A DNA stretch of 64,000 bases from DASRHT01 sp035293765. Its GTDB lineage: Bacteria; Chloroflexota; Ktedonobacteria; Ktedonobacterales; Ktedonobacteraceae. A model generated the notes under the pieces. That model was not told the origin of the DNA. It made no database searches and saw only the letters and a list, made by a program, of their open reading frames with translations. Shown here in pieces: positions 52,287 to 60,572 of this stretch (the first letter of the stretch is position 1; every line of letters begins with the position of its first letter). Location: the NCBI GenBank assembly GCA_035293765.1, contig DATGMF010000059.1, positions 1 through 64,000 of the forward strand. The letters are read 5' to 3'. Both the position numbers and the translations under genes were made by a program.

Positions 52287-52850
52287 AGACCTCTTCTCCG
52301 ACAGATAGATGTATCGCCTGATTATTGATGACTATTCCATTGAGGATAGACTATTTTCAGCGTATACATGAATATTAACCGAACTTTTTTTACTGCTCAT
52401 ATCGTAACCTACGTTTTTTTCATAACACAAGTCAACAATAAAACTGTTAAGTTTTTTCTTAGCTTCTCCTAATGCTTCTCATCATAATCGACTTTGGTCA
52501 TTGTCATCAGCATATGCGCTTTACAAGTATGAAAGTGACTTCTCGCTAATTTTTTCCCGTCCTCGCACATGAACTTTACAAGTGTGAAAGCGAGACATTG
52601 AACATACCATGTCTCTTACTAGTATGGTTGCTTTAAAAGTAAAAGTACAAAAAGTGTATCACCATAAACACGTATAACCCACCAGAAACTATTACATTTC
52701 CTCTCGCGGCCTCTGGAGCGAATCGGGACGAGAACCAGGTCCCTACGATACGTTCAAGCGGTTCGAACAACATTGCGGTTGAGGTGAGCGGTAGCTAAAC
52801 GAGACGAGCATTCGTGTAACACCTAGTAAGAGACGGGAAGGAGAACTCTC
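52287..52850. promoter_or_regulatory. divergent regulatory region with repeated boxes
   Basis: About 560 AT-rich bases upstream of the heptose operon and of the decayed reductase. CTTTACAAGTATGAAAG at 52519-52535 and CTTTACAAGTGTGAAAG at 52574-52590 are direct repeats 55 bp apart, each an imperfect palindrome; a third weak copy (GCTTTAAAAGTAAAAG) follows near 52630. They look like binding sites of one regulator. A decayed family B element lies near 52722-52745. No gene seen. Confidence 0.55.
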
Positions 52851-53768
52851 ATGGGAAAGCATTACGATCTGCTGGTCATTGGTACGGGCGCGGCGGGGAG
52901 CACAGCGGCGAGTAGCGCCGCCAATGGTGCGCATGTCGCCCTGATAGAGCGCGATAAGATCGGGGGGACCTGCCTCAACTATGGCTGCGACCCGACAAAA
53001 ACTCTGCTGCATAGTGCAGCCATGCTCTACCGCGCGCGCCATGCCGCCCCTTACGGCCTGCGCATCCCTTCAGCGTCGTTTGATTGGGAAGCGGTGGAGG
53101 CATACACGCGCGAGGTGATTAAGCGCATTCGTGGCGGCACGTTGGATGAAGTCCGCGCGGATATGGCGAAAAAAGGGGTCGAGCTTATCAAAGGCGAGGC
53201 GAGCTTTGTCTCACCGCACGCATCATCGTGGCATCCGGCAGCCAGACGCTTGTTCCGCCTATCGAGGGGCTGGAGAAGGCAGGCTTTATTACGAATGTGG
53301 AGGCGGTCGCGCTCTCCTCGCTGCCACGGCGGCTGGCGATGGCGGGCGGCGGCGCGATAGGCATAGAATTCGCCCAGATGTTTCATCGCTTCGGCGTGAG
53401 CGTGACGGTACTGGAACGCAGCTCCTATCCGCTCGATAAGGAAGATCGCGAGCTGGCCGATCAGCTCTGTGATCTGCTCACCGCAGAAGGTATTCATATA
53501 GAGACAGAGGCTGAACTACAGCATGTGCAGAAGATATCCGACGGCAAGCAACTGACGTATCGTTGCAAAGACGGCCCGCAGCAAGAACTGGTGGCGTCAG
53601 CAAGACAACATTCTGGGCAGCCATATCCTGGGAGCAAGAGCCGACGACCTGCTGGCGCCTGTCATTGTCGCGATGCACGCAAAGATACCGCTCAAGCAAC
53701 TGGCCGAGACCATCATCCCCTACCCTACATTGAGCGAAGCCGTGCGCTGGGCCGCCGACCGTCTATAG
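52851..53768 (+). pseudogene. decayed dihydrolipoamide dehydrogenase / mercuric reductase-like gene
   Basis: Three coding blocks in different frames. Block 1 (52851 to about 53220): KHYDLLVIGTGAAGSTAA FAD loop and the redox motif GGTCLNYGCDPTK. Block 2 (from about 53220, shifted): RIIVASGSQ, RLAMAGGGAIGIEFAQMF NAD loop. Block 3 (about 53600-53768, shifted again): HILGARADDLLAPVIVAMHAKIPL and YPTLSEAVRWAADR, the dimer domain. Between blocks 2 and 3 roughly 100-150 codons are gone, and some are missing between 1 and 2. An originally normal pyridine nucleotide-disulfide reductase is now non-functional. GAAGGAG and an intact start remain. Confidence 0.85.
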
Positions 53769-53836
53769 CAACAGCGAACGGCAGTTGTCTCCAACTCGTC
53801 AGTTGGCCCGTGTTACACATTGGAGACCATACCATG

Positions 53837-53945
53837 CCCGTTTTTGATTGGTAGGGGCTGTACCTTACACCTGCCCCCACTAATCAAAAATGGTTCGTCG
53901 GTAGGGACTGTGCCTTGCGCCTGCCCTGCCCCCCAACAATCAAAA
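53837..53945. repeat. REP-like pair with TTTTTGATT / AATCAAAAA ends
   Basis: TTTTTGATTGGTAGGGGCTG answered by CCCCCACTAATCAAAAA at 53836-53891, and GGTAGGGACTGTGCCTTGCG followed by CAATCAAAAA to 53947. Both are family A-like cores with A/T-rich arms; either could terminate transcription entering the lipid kinase gene. Confidence 0.65.
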
Positions 53946-53966
53946 AACGTCAGGAAACATATAATA

Positions 53967-54923
53967 ATGAAAACAATTCTTATTCTCAACCCGGTCTCAG
54001 GGACATCGATGATGGCCGCCAGTGATCACGCGCCGGAGGATAACGAGGCCGTGATACTGGCCGCACTGCGCGAGTATGATATTATACCTGAGGTCTGGCA
54101 TACAACAGAGGAAGATCCTGGTAAAGAGTTGGCAAAAAAGGCTGCCGCTGAGGGAGCCGATCTGGTCATTGCGGCGGGCGGCGATGGCACGATTCATGCC
54201 GTTGCAGGCGGCCTGATCGGGACCGAAAGCACGCTTGGCATCATCGCCATTGGTACGATGAATAACCTGGCGCGCAGCCTGCAAATTCCCGAAGAGATCA
54301 GACAGGCATGCGAGGTGATCGCCCACGGCGACATCAAACGGGTCGATGTGGGGCAGATCAACGGACACGTTTTCCTGGAAGTGGCGGGCATCGGCCTGGA
54401 GGCTGCGCTCTTCCCGGCAGCAGAAGAAATTAAAACTGCCGGCGTACTATCGACGGTGCGCGGCGTGGTCGAGGGACTCTTTAAGCTCTTTACCTTCCGA
54501 CCGGCAAGAATGAAAATTACCTTTGATGATCACAAAAGCCGGTCCTATCACGCTATTCAGGTGACGATTTGCAACTCGCCATCATACGGCGCACATTTGC
54601 AGGCGGCGCCAGAAGCGTTGATGGATGATGGGCTGCTCGATGTGGTCATCTATAAAAACTTCAGCAAGCTTGAATACATTCGTCACGCCATCTCAATTAG
54701 TCAGGGGAGACGCATACTCCAGCCGGGGATCGTTCGCAGGAGGAGCAAGTCGTTACAGGTGACCGGCGACGAGCCAATAGAATTTCACGCCGATGGCATC
54801 CCGCACGGCCATACGCCTGCATCGGTCAAAGTTGTGGCGGGCGCGTTACGCGTGCGCATTCCACAGCAAGTCACCGGTTTTCAGCATCCTCAAGCGGGTC
54901 GAACTCCCGCCGCCTCCTTATGA
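53967..54923 (+). CDS. YegS/DagK-type lipid kinase
   Basis: A 318-residue kinase of the diacylglycerol kinase catalytic family. NPVSGTS opens the fold, AGGDGTIHAVAGGLIG is the ATP loop near residue 80, and TLGIIAIGTMNNLARSL follows; the C-terminal half has the beta-sandwich with PEALMDDGLLDVVIYK. It phosphorylates a lipid such as diacylglycerol or a sphingoid base at the membrane surface. The next gene codes for a PAP2 phosphatase, so the two may cycle a lipid phosphate. The start at 53967 (AGGAAA upstream) excludes a repeat-derived leader. Confidence 0.9.
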   Translation: MKTILILNPVSGTSMMAASDHAPEDNEAVILAALREYDIIPEVWHTTEEDPGKELAKKAAAEGADLVIAAGGDGTIHAVAGGLIGTESTLGIIAIGTMNNLARSLQIPEEIRQACEVIAHGDIKRVDVGQINGHVFLEVAGIGLEAALFPAAEEIKTAGVLSTVRGVVEGLFKLFTFRPARMKITFDDHKSRSYHAIQVTICNSPSYGAHLQAAPEALMDDGLLDVVIYKNFSKLEYIRHAISISQGRRILQPGIVRRRSKSLQVTGDEPIEFHADGIPHGHTPASVKVVAGALRVRIPQQVTGFQHPQAGRTPAASL

Positions 54924-54936
54924 GGAACAGAAGCCC

Positions 54937-55070
54937 TCGTAGGGATGCACTTCAGCCCGTCCGCTTTAGCGCCCGTGGGGGCCATCCCCTACGCCATAGG
55001 GACGCGCGGGCATCGTCTGGAGGGAAGATAGGCGCTGAAGCGGACGCGATCAATCTCGTCGCCACAGCAG
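54937..55070. repeat. REP-like elements, family B
   Basis: CGTAGGGATGCACTTCAGCC, GTCCGCTTTAGCGCC and GCTGAAGCGGACGCGATCAA with TCTCGTC near 55030-55060, making a long inverted arrangement between the lipid kinase and PAP2 genes. Confidence 0.7.
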
Positions 55071-55167
55071 GGGAAGCCACGGGAGGAGTATTACCAGCAT
55101 CATTTGTTAGTGCGTTTAACCAGGCCCTACCGAACGTCAGTGGAAATACATTAGAGAGGTTCGTCCT

Positions 55168-56034
55168 ATGTTTTGGAAAAGCCGCCAATCGAAAAAGACG
55201 ACCACTACAGGTCCAACAGTTACGGCTATAGGAAATACAACCAATATCGCGAGCAAGGTAGAGGAGAATGTCAAACCTGTGGTGGACGAGGCACAACGCA
55301 TGGCGGCCCAGACCTCCGTTTCGGGACGGCGAGCCGTTTCGCGCGGCACGATGTTCCTGGCCTTCTATCTCTGGCTGCTCTCCGGCGCTGTGATCCTTTC
55401 GCTGATCGCGCAACGTACACAGTTCTTTCCTGGCGATAAGTTAATCACGGCGAACTTGCAGAGACAGCGCAACCCCTGGTTCCGCCGCCTTATGTACGCC
55501 GTCTCCGAGATTGGCTTCTTCGAGTGGTCATTCCCTCAAACTATCGGCGCCGCCGGCATCTTCTGGGCGCTGCGCTTCCGCTTAGAGGCGCTCTTTATCC
55601 TGCTCACCTCGTCGTCGGGCGTGCTCAATATGCTGGTGAAGCGCCTGATCAAACGCCCACGCCCCACAAAGGAGCTGGTGGCAGTCGCACGCGTCATTAA
55701 TGAGCCGAGCTTCCCCAGCGGGCATGTGATGCAATACATCAATTTCTACGGGCTCTTAATCTATCTGCTAGCCACCAACTGGCGTTCGGGCCGGATACGC
55801 AATATTCTGATTACGATCTGTACCGCGCTGATCATTTGCATTGGCCCCTCGCGCATCTATCTGGGTGCGCACTGGCCCAGCGATGTGATGGCGGGCTACA
55901 TCTACGGCGGCCTCTGGTTCAGCGGCATCATGGCGCTCTATCTCCGCGTCAAGTCCTGGCTTCATCCCCCCGTCGGCAAGCCGCCCGAGATTGCGAAGCC
56001 TCTGCAACAGCCAGGGGACGACGACGATCAATAA
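55168..56034 (+). CDS. PAP2-family phosphatase, membrane-bound
   Basis: A 288-residue protein. A polar N-terminus of 60 residues leads to about five to six helices. The acid phosphatase motifs are KRLIKRPRP (KxxxxxxRP), SFPSGHVMQ (PSGH) and SRIYLGAHWPSDVMAGY (SRxxxxxHxxxD), all complete. Members dephosphorylate phosphatidate, undecaprenyl diphosphate or similar lipids with the active site facing out. Preceded by the lipid kinase. GAGAGG precedes the ATG. Residues 15-60 are low-complexity and may be disordered. Confidence 0.92.
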   Translation: MFWKSRQSKKTTTTGPTVTAIGNTTNIASKVEENVKPVVDEAQRMAAQTSVSGRRAVSRGTMFLAFYLWLLSGAVILSLIAQRTQFFPGDKLITANLQRQRNPWFRRLMYAVSEIGFFEWSFPQTIGAAGIFWALRFRLEALFILLTSSSGVLNMLVKRLIKRPRPTKELVAVARVINEPSFPSGHVMQYINFYGLLIYLLATNWRSGRIRNILITICTALIICIGPSRIYLGAHWPSDVMAGYIYGGLWFSGIMALYLRVKSWLHPPVGKPPEIAKPLQQPGDDDDQ

Positions 56035-56168
56035 CAGTCCCCACAGGAACTGCGCAGGGAGCTCCCACAATGAAGCAGGTAACATGAGTGATGTCTCTGC
56101 ATCGTTGCTCTAAAGCCTGATGCAGAGACGTACAAAAAACACAGCCCCATATTCCAGAGGATCTGGCT

Positions 56169-57353
56169 TTACAGGTCGCTAATCACCAGGGCTTGCTGGT
56201 GCTGGTGCAGGAAATCGGGATTCCAGTCGGGCAGGAGCGACTCCCAGGACTCGCCGCCATCGGCAGAACGGAACAGCCCTTTGTTGCTGAGCGCGTAGAA
56301 AACGCCTGGCTCGGCCTTATGGCTCGCCAGCACCGGTACAACCGTGCCCGCGGATTCGGGAAGGCCCGCTGACACAGGCTGCCATGCCGTACCACGCGTT
56401 TTACGATAAATCACGGACTCCGCTCGCCTACCATCCTGTCGGCCCATCCGAGGAGGCGCCTGGCCTGTCTGATTGGCTGCGCTGGCTGTAACCCAGCGCG
56501 GCGCCTGACCGCCATGATGCGCTCGTGCCGCCTCGGCCCCCGCCGCATCGGGGTTATGGGCCGAGAAGGGATCAGAGGACGCGGAAACGAGAATAGTCTC
56601 GGGATCGGCAGCATCGACCGCGACCCCCCAGAGATAGTGATGCTCAAGTCCCTCGTCAGGGCGTTGCCAGCTCTCGCCACCATCTACGCTTTCGTTATAC
56701 CCCTTGCCCTGAGCAATAAAACCATCACCCGCGGCAGAATACAGCCGGTTGGGGGCAAGCGGGTGCATCATCAGCGTGTGGGTGTCATAGGGACTATCGG
56801 GCGTGCGATCTTCCCAATGCGCACCGCCGTCCAGGCTGCGTACCAGCGCTCCGGCTTCAATCGCGGCAAAGAGACGGCCAGGCACGAGGGGATCGGGCGT
56901 GATCCAGCGCACATGACTGGTGTAAGGGCGAGGGGGGAAGCTCCAGGTCGGGGCTGAAGGCAGTTCAAGCAAGCTCTTCTGTTCCTGCCAGGTTTCGCCT
57001 CCATCTTCGGAACGGAACAGCGCCGTTGGCTCTGTCCCGACATAGGCCACCCCATAGCCGTTTGCCTGTTCCGTCGGGCTGACAGCGACAGCGGTGATCT
57101 GCGCATGAGTAATGCCGTTGCCTATCCCGCCGGTCGCCGTGCCTGCATCCCCGATAGGTTTCCAGGAACGGCCCGCGTCATCGCTTCCCCATAGCCCGCG
57201 TCCGAATGTGCCGCAATAGAGATGCTCCGGTCGAAAAGGATCAACGGCCACGCTGGTTGGCCGCATCCCGACCAGTTGTCGCTCAACCTGCCAGGCTCCG
57301 TTATGCCGGTGCAGCACCAGGAGTTCTTTTTCCATCGCAAGATACATACGCAT
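56169..57353 (-). CDS. BNR/Asp-box repeat beta-propeller protein
   Basis: A 394-residue protein with at least five Asp-box motifs (SDDAGRSWKP, SEDGGETWQE, SLDGGAHWED, SVDGGESWQR, SADGGESWES), the mark of sialidase/sortilin-like propellers. There is no signal peptide and no sialidase Arg triad visible, so binding or another hydrolase activity is likelier. An unusual Ala/Gly/Gln-rich stretch (NPDAAGAEAARAHHGGQ) lies near residue 270 and may be an insert. Monocistronic. Related to the larger BNR protein at 60573. Confidence 0.82.
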   Translation of the reverse strand: MRMYLAMEKELLVLHRHNGAWQVERQLVGMRPTSVAVDPFRPEHLYCGTFGRGLWGSDDAGRSWKPIGDAGTATGGIGNGITHAQITAVAVSPTEQANGYGVAYVGTEPTALFRSEDGGETWQEQKSLLELPSAPTWSFPPRPYTSHVRWITPDPLVPGRLFAAIEAGALVRSLDGGAHWEDRTPDSPYDTHTLMMHPLAPNRLYSAAGDGFIAQGKGYNESVDGGESWQRPDEGLEHHYLWGVAVDAADPETILVSASSDPFSAHNPDAAGAEAARAHHGGQAPRWVTASAANQTGQAPPRMGRQDGRRAESVIYRKTRGTAWQPVSAGLPESAGTVVPVLASHKAEPGVFYALSNKGLFRSADGGESWESLLPDWNPDFLHQHQQALVISDL

Positions 57354-57556
57354 AAAATATATCTCCCTTCTGATTTTGACGTATCAACGCGCGTAATCGC
57401 TTTAAAAGTCAAATACGCCTGTAGAAACAGTAGCACGGATAACAATCTCAAACAGCTAAAGAACGACGACACCCGACATAGCTTCAACCTGGATATTATA
57501 TATCATCCAACGGAAAGCGGTGACTGATCATTGGTACAGCAAAGGCCAAAAATGTT

Positions 57557-57584
57557 GCTCCCCTGGAAGTTTTTCCAGGGGAGC
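57557..57584 (-). terminator. terminator of the symporter gene
   Basis: GCTCCCCTGG pairs with CCAGGGGAGC around an AAGTTTTT loop; lies 15 bases after the symporter stop on the minus strand. Confidence 0.75.
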
Positions 57585-57598
57585 GGTATCAGCATCGT

Positions 57599-59347
57599 CT
57601 AATAACGTTTTGTGGGCCGGTAGTTCTCTGACGGCATGCCAATCACAGAAGGCGGAGGTGGTAACTGGGGCGAAGAGGGGCGCGTCGGCGGTTGCCTATC
57701 GTGAGAGAACATCGACGGGTCCATAGCACGGAAGGAAGGACCTGATTGAAACTGCGGCTGCGGTTGCGGCTGCGCCGGCTGCAACTCTGGTCCGGGGATG
57801 AAGCGGCGCAGTAGGGGAGACATAGCCAGCACCGGCGTTGCCTCGTAGTCGGCCTTCGACGTCGCATCCTGCTTCGTCGGCACATTGAACAGGCGGAACA
57901 GGCCGGTTAGCGCCGTCGTCACCAGCAGGTTGAGCAGCATCGCCGCCAGACCGGCGTAGACCGGTATGGTATAACCGGCAATGGTCAACGGGAAGACGGA
58001 GACGAAATTCTGCGAGGCCGCCATGAGCGTGCCCGCGACCATGCCAAAGACCCAGCCTACCATCAAGGCTCTGGGATGGAACCAGTTGGTATAGAGGCCG
58101 ATGAAGACCGCCGGCAGCGTTTGCAGAATCCAGAGGCCGCCCAACAACTGGAAGTTGATCACCTGGGTCGTTGGCAGCACAAGGACGCAGACCAGCGCGC
58201 CAACCTTCACGCCGAGAGAGGTGAGCTTGGCAACGTTGGTCTCCTCGCGATCAGTGCATGACGGGCGGAAATACTCTTTGTAGATGTTACGCGTAAAAAG
58301 GTTCGCCGTCGCGATTGACATAATGGCCGCGGGTACAATCGCGCCGATAGCGATGGCCGCCATGCTAAAGCCCACGAACCAGTTGGGGAACATGCTGGCG
58401 AAGAGAAAGGGGAGGGTTGCATTGGTTTTGTAAATGGGCGATGCTTTAATGCCTGCCGCGATTGCCATATAGCCCAGCAAGGCGACAAGGCCAAGCAAGA
58501 GACTATAGGCGGGAAGGAAGGCGGCATTGCGCTGAATGGCTTTGCGGCTATTGGTGCTGAAGATGCCCGTGATGCTATGGGGATAGAGGAATAGCGCCAG
58601 CGCCGAGCCAATAGCCAGCGTCGCGTATGACGGGTATTGCTTGGGGAGCAGGAGGAGCTTCTGCGAAGGGACGGAGGCGAAAATGTGACCGAAGCCGCCC
58701 AGTTTGAACGGGATATAGATGACCGCCACCAGCACAATGAACCAGAGCATCAGGTCTTTGACCAGCGCCATCATCGCCGGCGCTCGTAGACCGCTGTTGT
58801 ACGTGTAAGCGGCCATGATGAGGAAGGCGATAAATAGCGTGATGTCAACGTGAACGCCCATGATCACAATGTCCAGGGGAACCCCCATTTGCGCGATCAC
58901 GATCTCAATACCGTACATTTGCAGCGCAATATAGGGCATGGTTGCCAAAATACCGGTCAGGGCAACCGCCAGCGCCAGCGAACTGCTGCCAAAACGCTCG
59001 CGCACGAAATCGGCGGGCGTGACGTAGCCGCGATGCCTGGCTACCGTCCATAATTTGGGCAGGACCAGGAAAAATATCGGGTAGCAGAGAATGACATAAG
59101 GAATGGAAAAGAAACCTGCCGCTCCCTGGGCGAAGATATTGCCAGGCAAAGCAATAAAGGTATAGGCCGTATAGATCTCTCCTCCGAGCAGAAACCAGGA
59201 CATGGTTGTGCCAAAGCGTCTTCCGGCCAGGCCCCATTCCTGTAGCCGGTTTAGATCTCCACGTCTCCAACGACTGGCTAACAACCCCATGATCGTGACC
59301 ACGATAAACACAAGGAGGAACACGCTAAACATTTGCCAGTTAATCAT
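57599..59347 (-). CDS. sodium:solute symporter (SSS) family permease
   Basis: A 582-residue LeuT-fold transporter with about 13 helices over residues 5-500. The SSS pattern is seen in LAGRRFGTTMSWFLLGGEIYTAYTFIALPG and GYVTPADFVRERFGSS near the start. The nearest group is the monocarboxylate/acetate or proline-type permeases. The C-terminal 80 residues (FRAMDPSMFSHDRQPP, Gln/Pro-rich) are disordered and cytoplasmic. The substrate is not fixed; an organic acid would fit the acetate genes elsewhere in the window. Own terminator at 57557. Confidence 0.9.
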   Translation of the reverse strand: MINWQMFSVFLLVFIVVTIMGLLASRWRRGDLNRLQEWGLAGRRFGTTMSWFLLGGEIYTAYTFIALPGNIFAQGAAGFFSIPYVILCYPIFFLVLPKLWTVARHRGYVTPADFVRERFGSSSLALAVALTGILATMPYIALQMYGIEIVIAQMGVPLDIVIMGVHVDITLFIAFLIMAAYTYNSGLRAPAMMALVKDLMLWFIVLVAVIYIPFKLGGFGHIFASVPSQKLLLLPKQYPSYATLAIGSALALFLYPHSITGIFSTNSRKAIQRNAAFLPAYSLLLGLVALLGYMAIAAGIKASPIYKTNATLPFLFASMFPNWFVGFSMAAIAIGAIVPAAIMSIATANLFTRNIYKEYFRPSCTDREETNVAKLTSLGVKVGALVCVLVLPTTQVINFQLLGGLWILQTLPAVFIGLYTNWFHPRALMVGWVFGMVAGTLMAASQNFVSVFPLTIAGYTIPVYAGLAAMLLNLLVTTALTGLFRLFNVPTKQDATSKADYEATPVLAMSPLLRRFIPGPELQPAQPQPQPQFQSGPSFRAMDPSMFSHDRQPPTRPSSPQLPPPPSVIGMPSENYRPTKRY

Positions 59348-59580
59348 CGACTACCTCCTGAATCCCCAACGCAAGAACGTTACCGTCGCAAAACATTACA
59401 ACCGAGAAGAGATCGCTTACGCGGCCCGTGACTATGCTCCCTTTATCTGATAGTGAGCATGCTCTAACGATCCCGCAAACAGAAGAGTAACATAGAGCAT
59501 TATCATTGCGCAATAGAGCAGCTATTTTAGGCTATAAATCCTCAGTTTCTTACTGCAGTAAATAAGTGTAGATGAAACGT

Positions 59581-59624
59581 AACAGGCTAGATACGTTCTA
59601 CGCGTAGAACGTATCTAGCCTGTT
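59581..59624. repeat. 44-bp perfect palindrome
   Basis: Positions 59581-59602 are exactly complementary to 59603-59624 with no spacer; the centre reads TCTACGCGTAGA. It lies in the 350-base gap downstream of the leftward DUF4870 gene and upstream of the symporter. The rest of the gap shows only A/T-rich sequence with no gene. Confidence 0.88.
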
Positions 59625-59700
59625 CCAGTTATACTAAGGGTAATTCAAGAATGCTTGATGTTATGCCGTCGCTTTTCAGCTAGCCGGAGCTTGCCCGTGA

Positions 59701-60324
59701 CTACGCCACGCTGCTCTTCTTCCGCTTGGTAAAACGCTCAGCCAGGACTTCGGCATAATCGCCGACAATGGGCAGCTTCGTTTTCGCTCCTCTATACGCC
59801 TGAAGCATCAAGAAGAGCCAGATCAGCGCCGCCGGAATAAAGATCACGAAGGTCAAACAGGAGATGATCGGGCTCAAGAGAAAGCCTATCAACGGGATGA
59901 TGGTGATCAGCCTGAAAACGATGTACACGACCATTGCACTGCCCAAAAAGATGAACGACTGTGCGGCGTGAAAACGTACAAAGCGGTTCTTCCTTTCCAA
60001 CACCAGGAAAACCAGGCCGCTAATGCCCCAGAACAGGTAGCTCAGAACTGCCTCATTCCTGGCGTTCATCTTGAGCGAGGTCGGTTCTGTCGCTTCAGCC
60101 GAGCCCTGTCCCCTGGCAGTGGCGCTCTGTGGCGGCTGATACGTATTATACATTTGCTGCTGTTGCTGTTGGCCCTGCTGACCATAAACATACTGGTCAT
60201 CGCCCTGCTGATATCCTTGCTGCCCATATGAGGCGCCTTGTTGTGCTGGAGGAGTATAGCCGCTATAACCGCCATACTGGTTTGATTGATCGGGATTCTG
60301 TCCCTGATAAGGATTAGTGCCCAT
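59701..60324 (-). CDS. DUF4870-family membrane protein with Gln-rich N-terminus
   Basis: About 207 residues. Residues 1-75 are low-complexity (YGQQGYQQGDDQYVYG, then a run of six Gln); residues 95-195 hold three to four helices, with NARNEAVLSYLFWGISGLVF and FHAAQSFIF, the core of DUF4870 (small Tic20-like membrane proteins). Function unknown. ATG at 60324 has AAGGAG seven bases before it; a GTG two codons earlier lacks that spacing. A 44-bp palindrome follows about 76 bases downstream. Confidence 0.85.
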   Translation of the reverse strand: MGTNPYQGQNPDQSNQYGGYSGYTPPAQQGASYGQQGYQQGDDQYVYGQQGQQQQQQMYNTYQPPQSATARGQGSAEATEPTSLKMNARNEAVLSYLFWGISGLVFLVLERKNRFVRFHAAQSFIFLGSAMVVYIVFRLITIIPLIGFLLSPIISCLTFVIFIPAALIWLFLMLQAYRGAKTKLPIVGDYAEVLAERFTKRKKSSVA

Positions 60325-60572
60325 GACCACGCTCCTTACTGATTAAAATGTCTTCTACTCATTAGTACGCCAGAGTCACGCAAAGGTTAGAGCATCACTA
60401 GCGCGCATTGTAACATAACACAAGGCTTGCAAAGAGGTTGTCGAGATAATATCATAGTAACATATCCGCAAGGTTGAGCCAGCCATTGCGCTAACGCTGG
60501 TCAACCCGACCCGCCTGAGCACCTTGTTCTCGTGAATGTACGGCTATATCTGCGCATAGGAAAGAGAATTAC

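Noticed and set aside
52851..53768. Mercury-resistance locus
   Set aside because: The reductase-like gene lacks a merR or mer transport neighbour, has no heavy-metal domain, and is broken.
54893..54915. tRNA T-arm-like sequence GCGGGTCGAACTCCCGC
   Set aside because: Inside the lipid kinase C-terminus, with no acceptor, D or anticodon stems around it.
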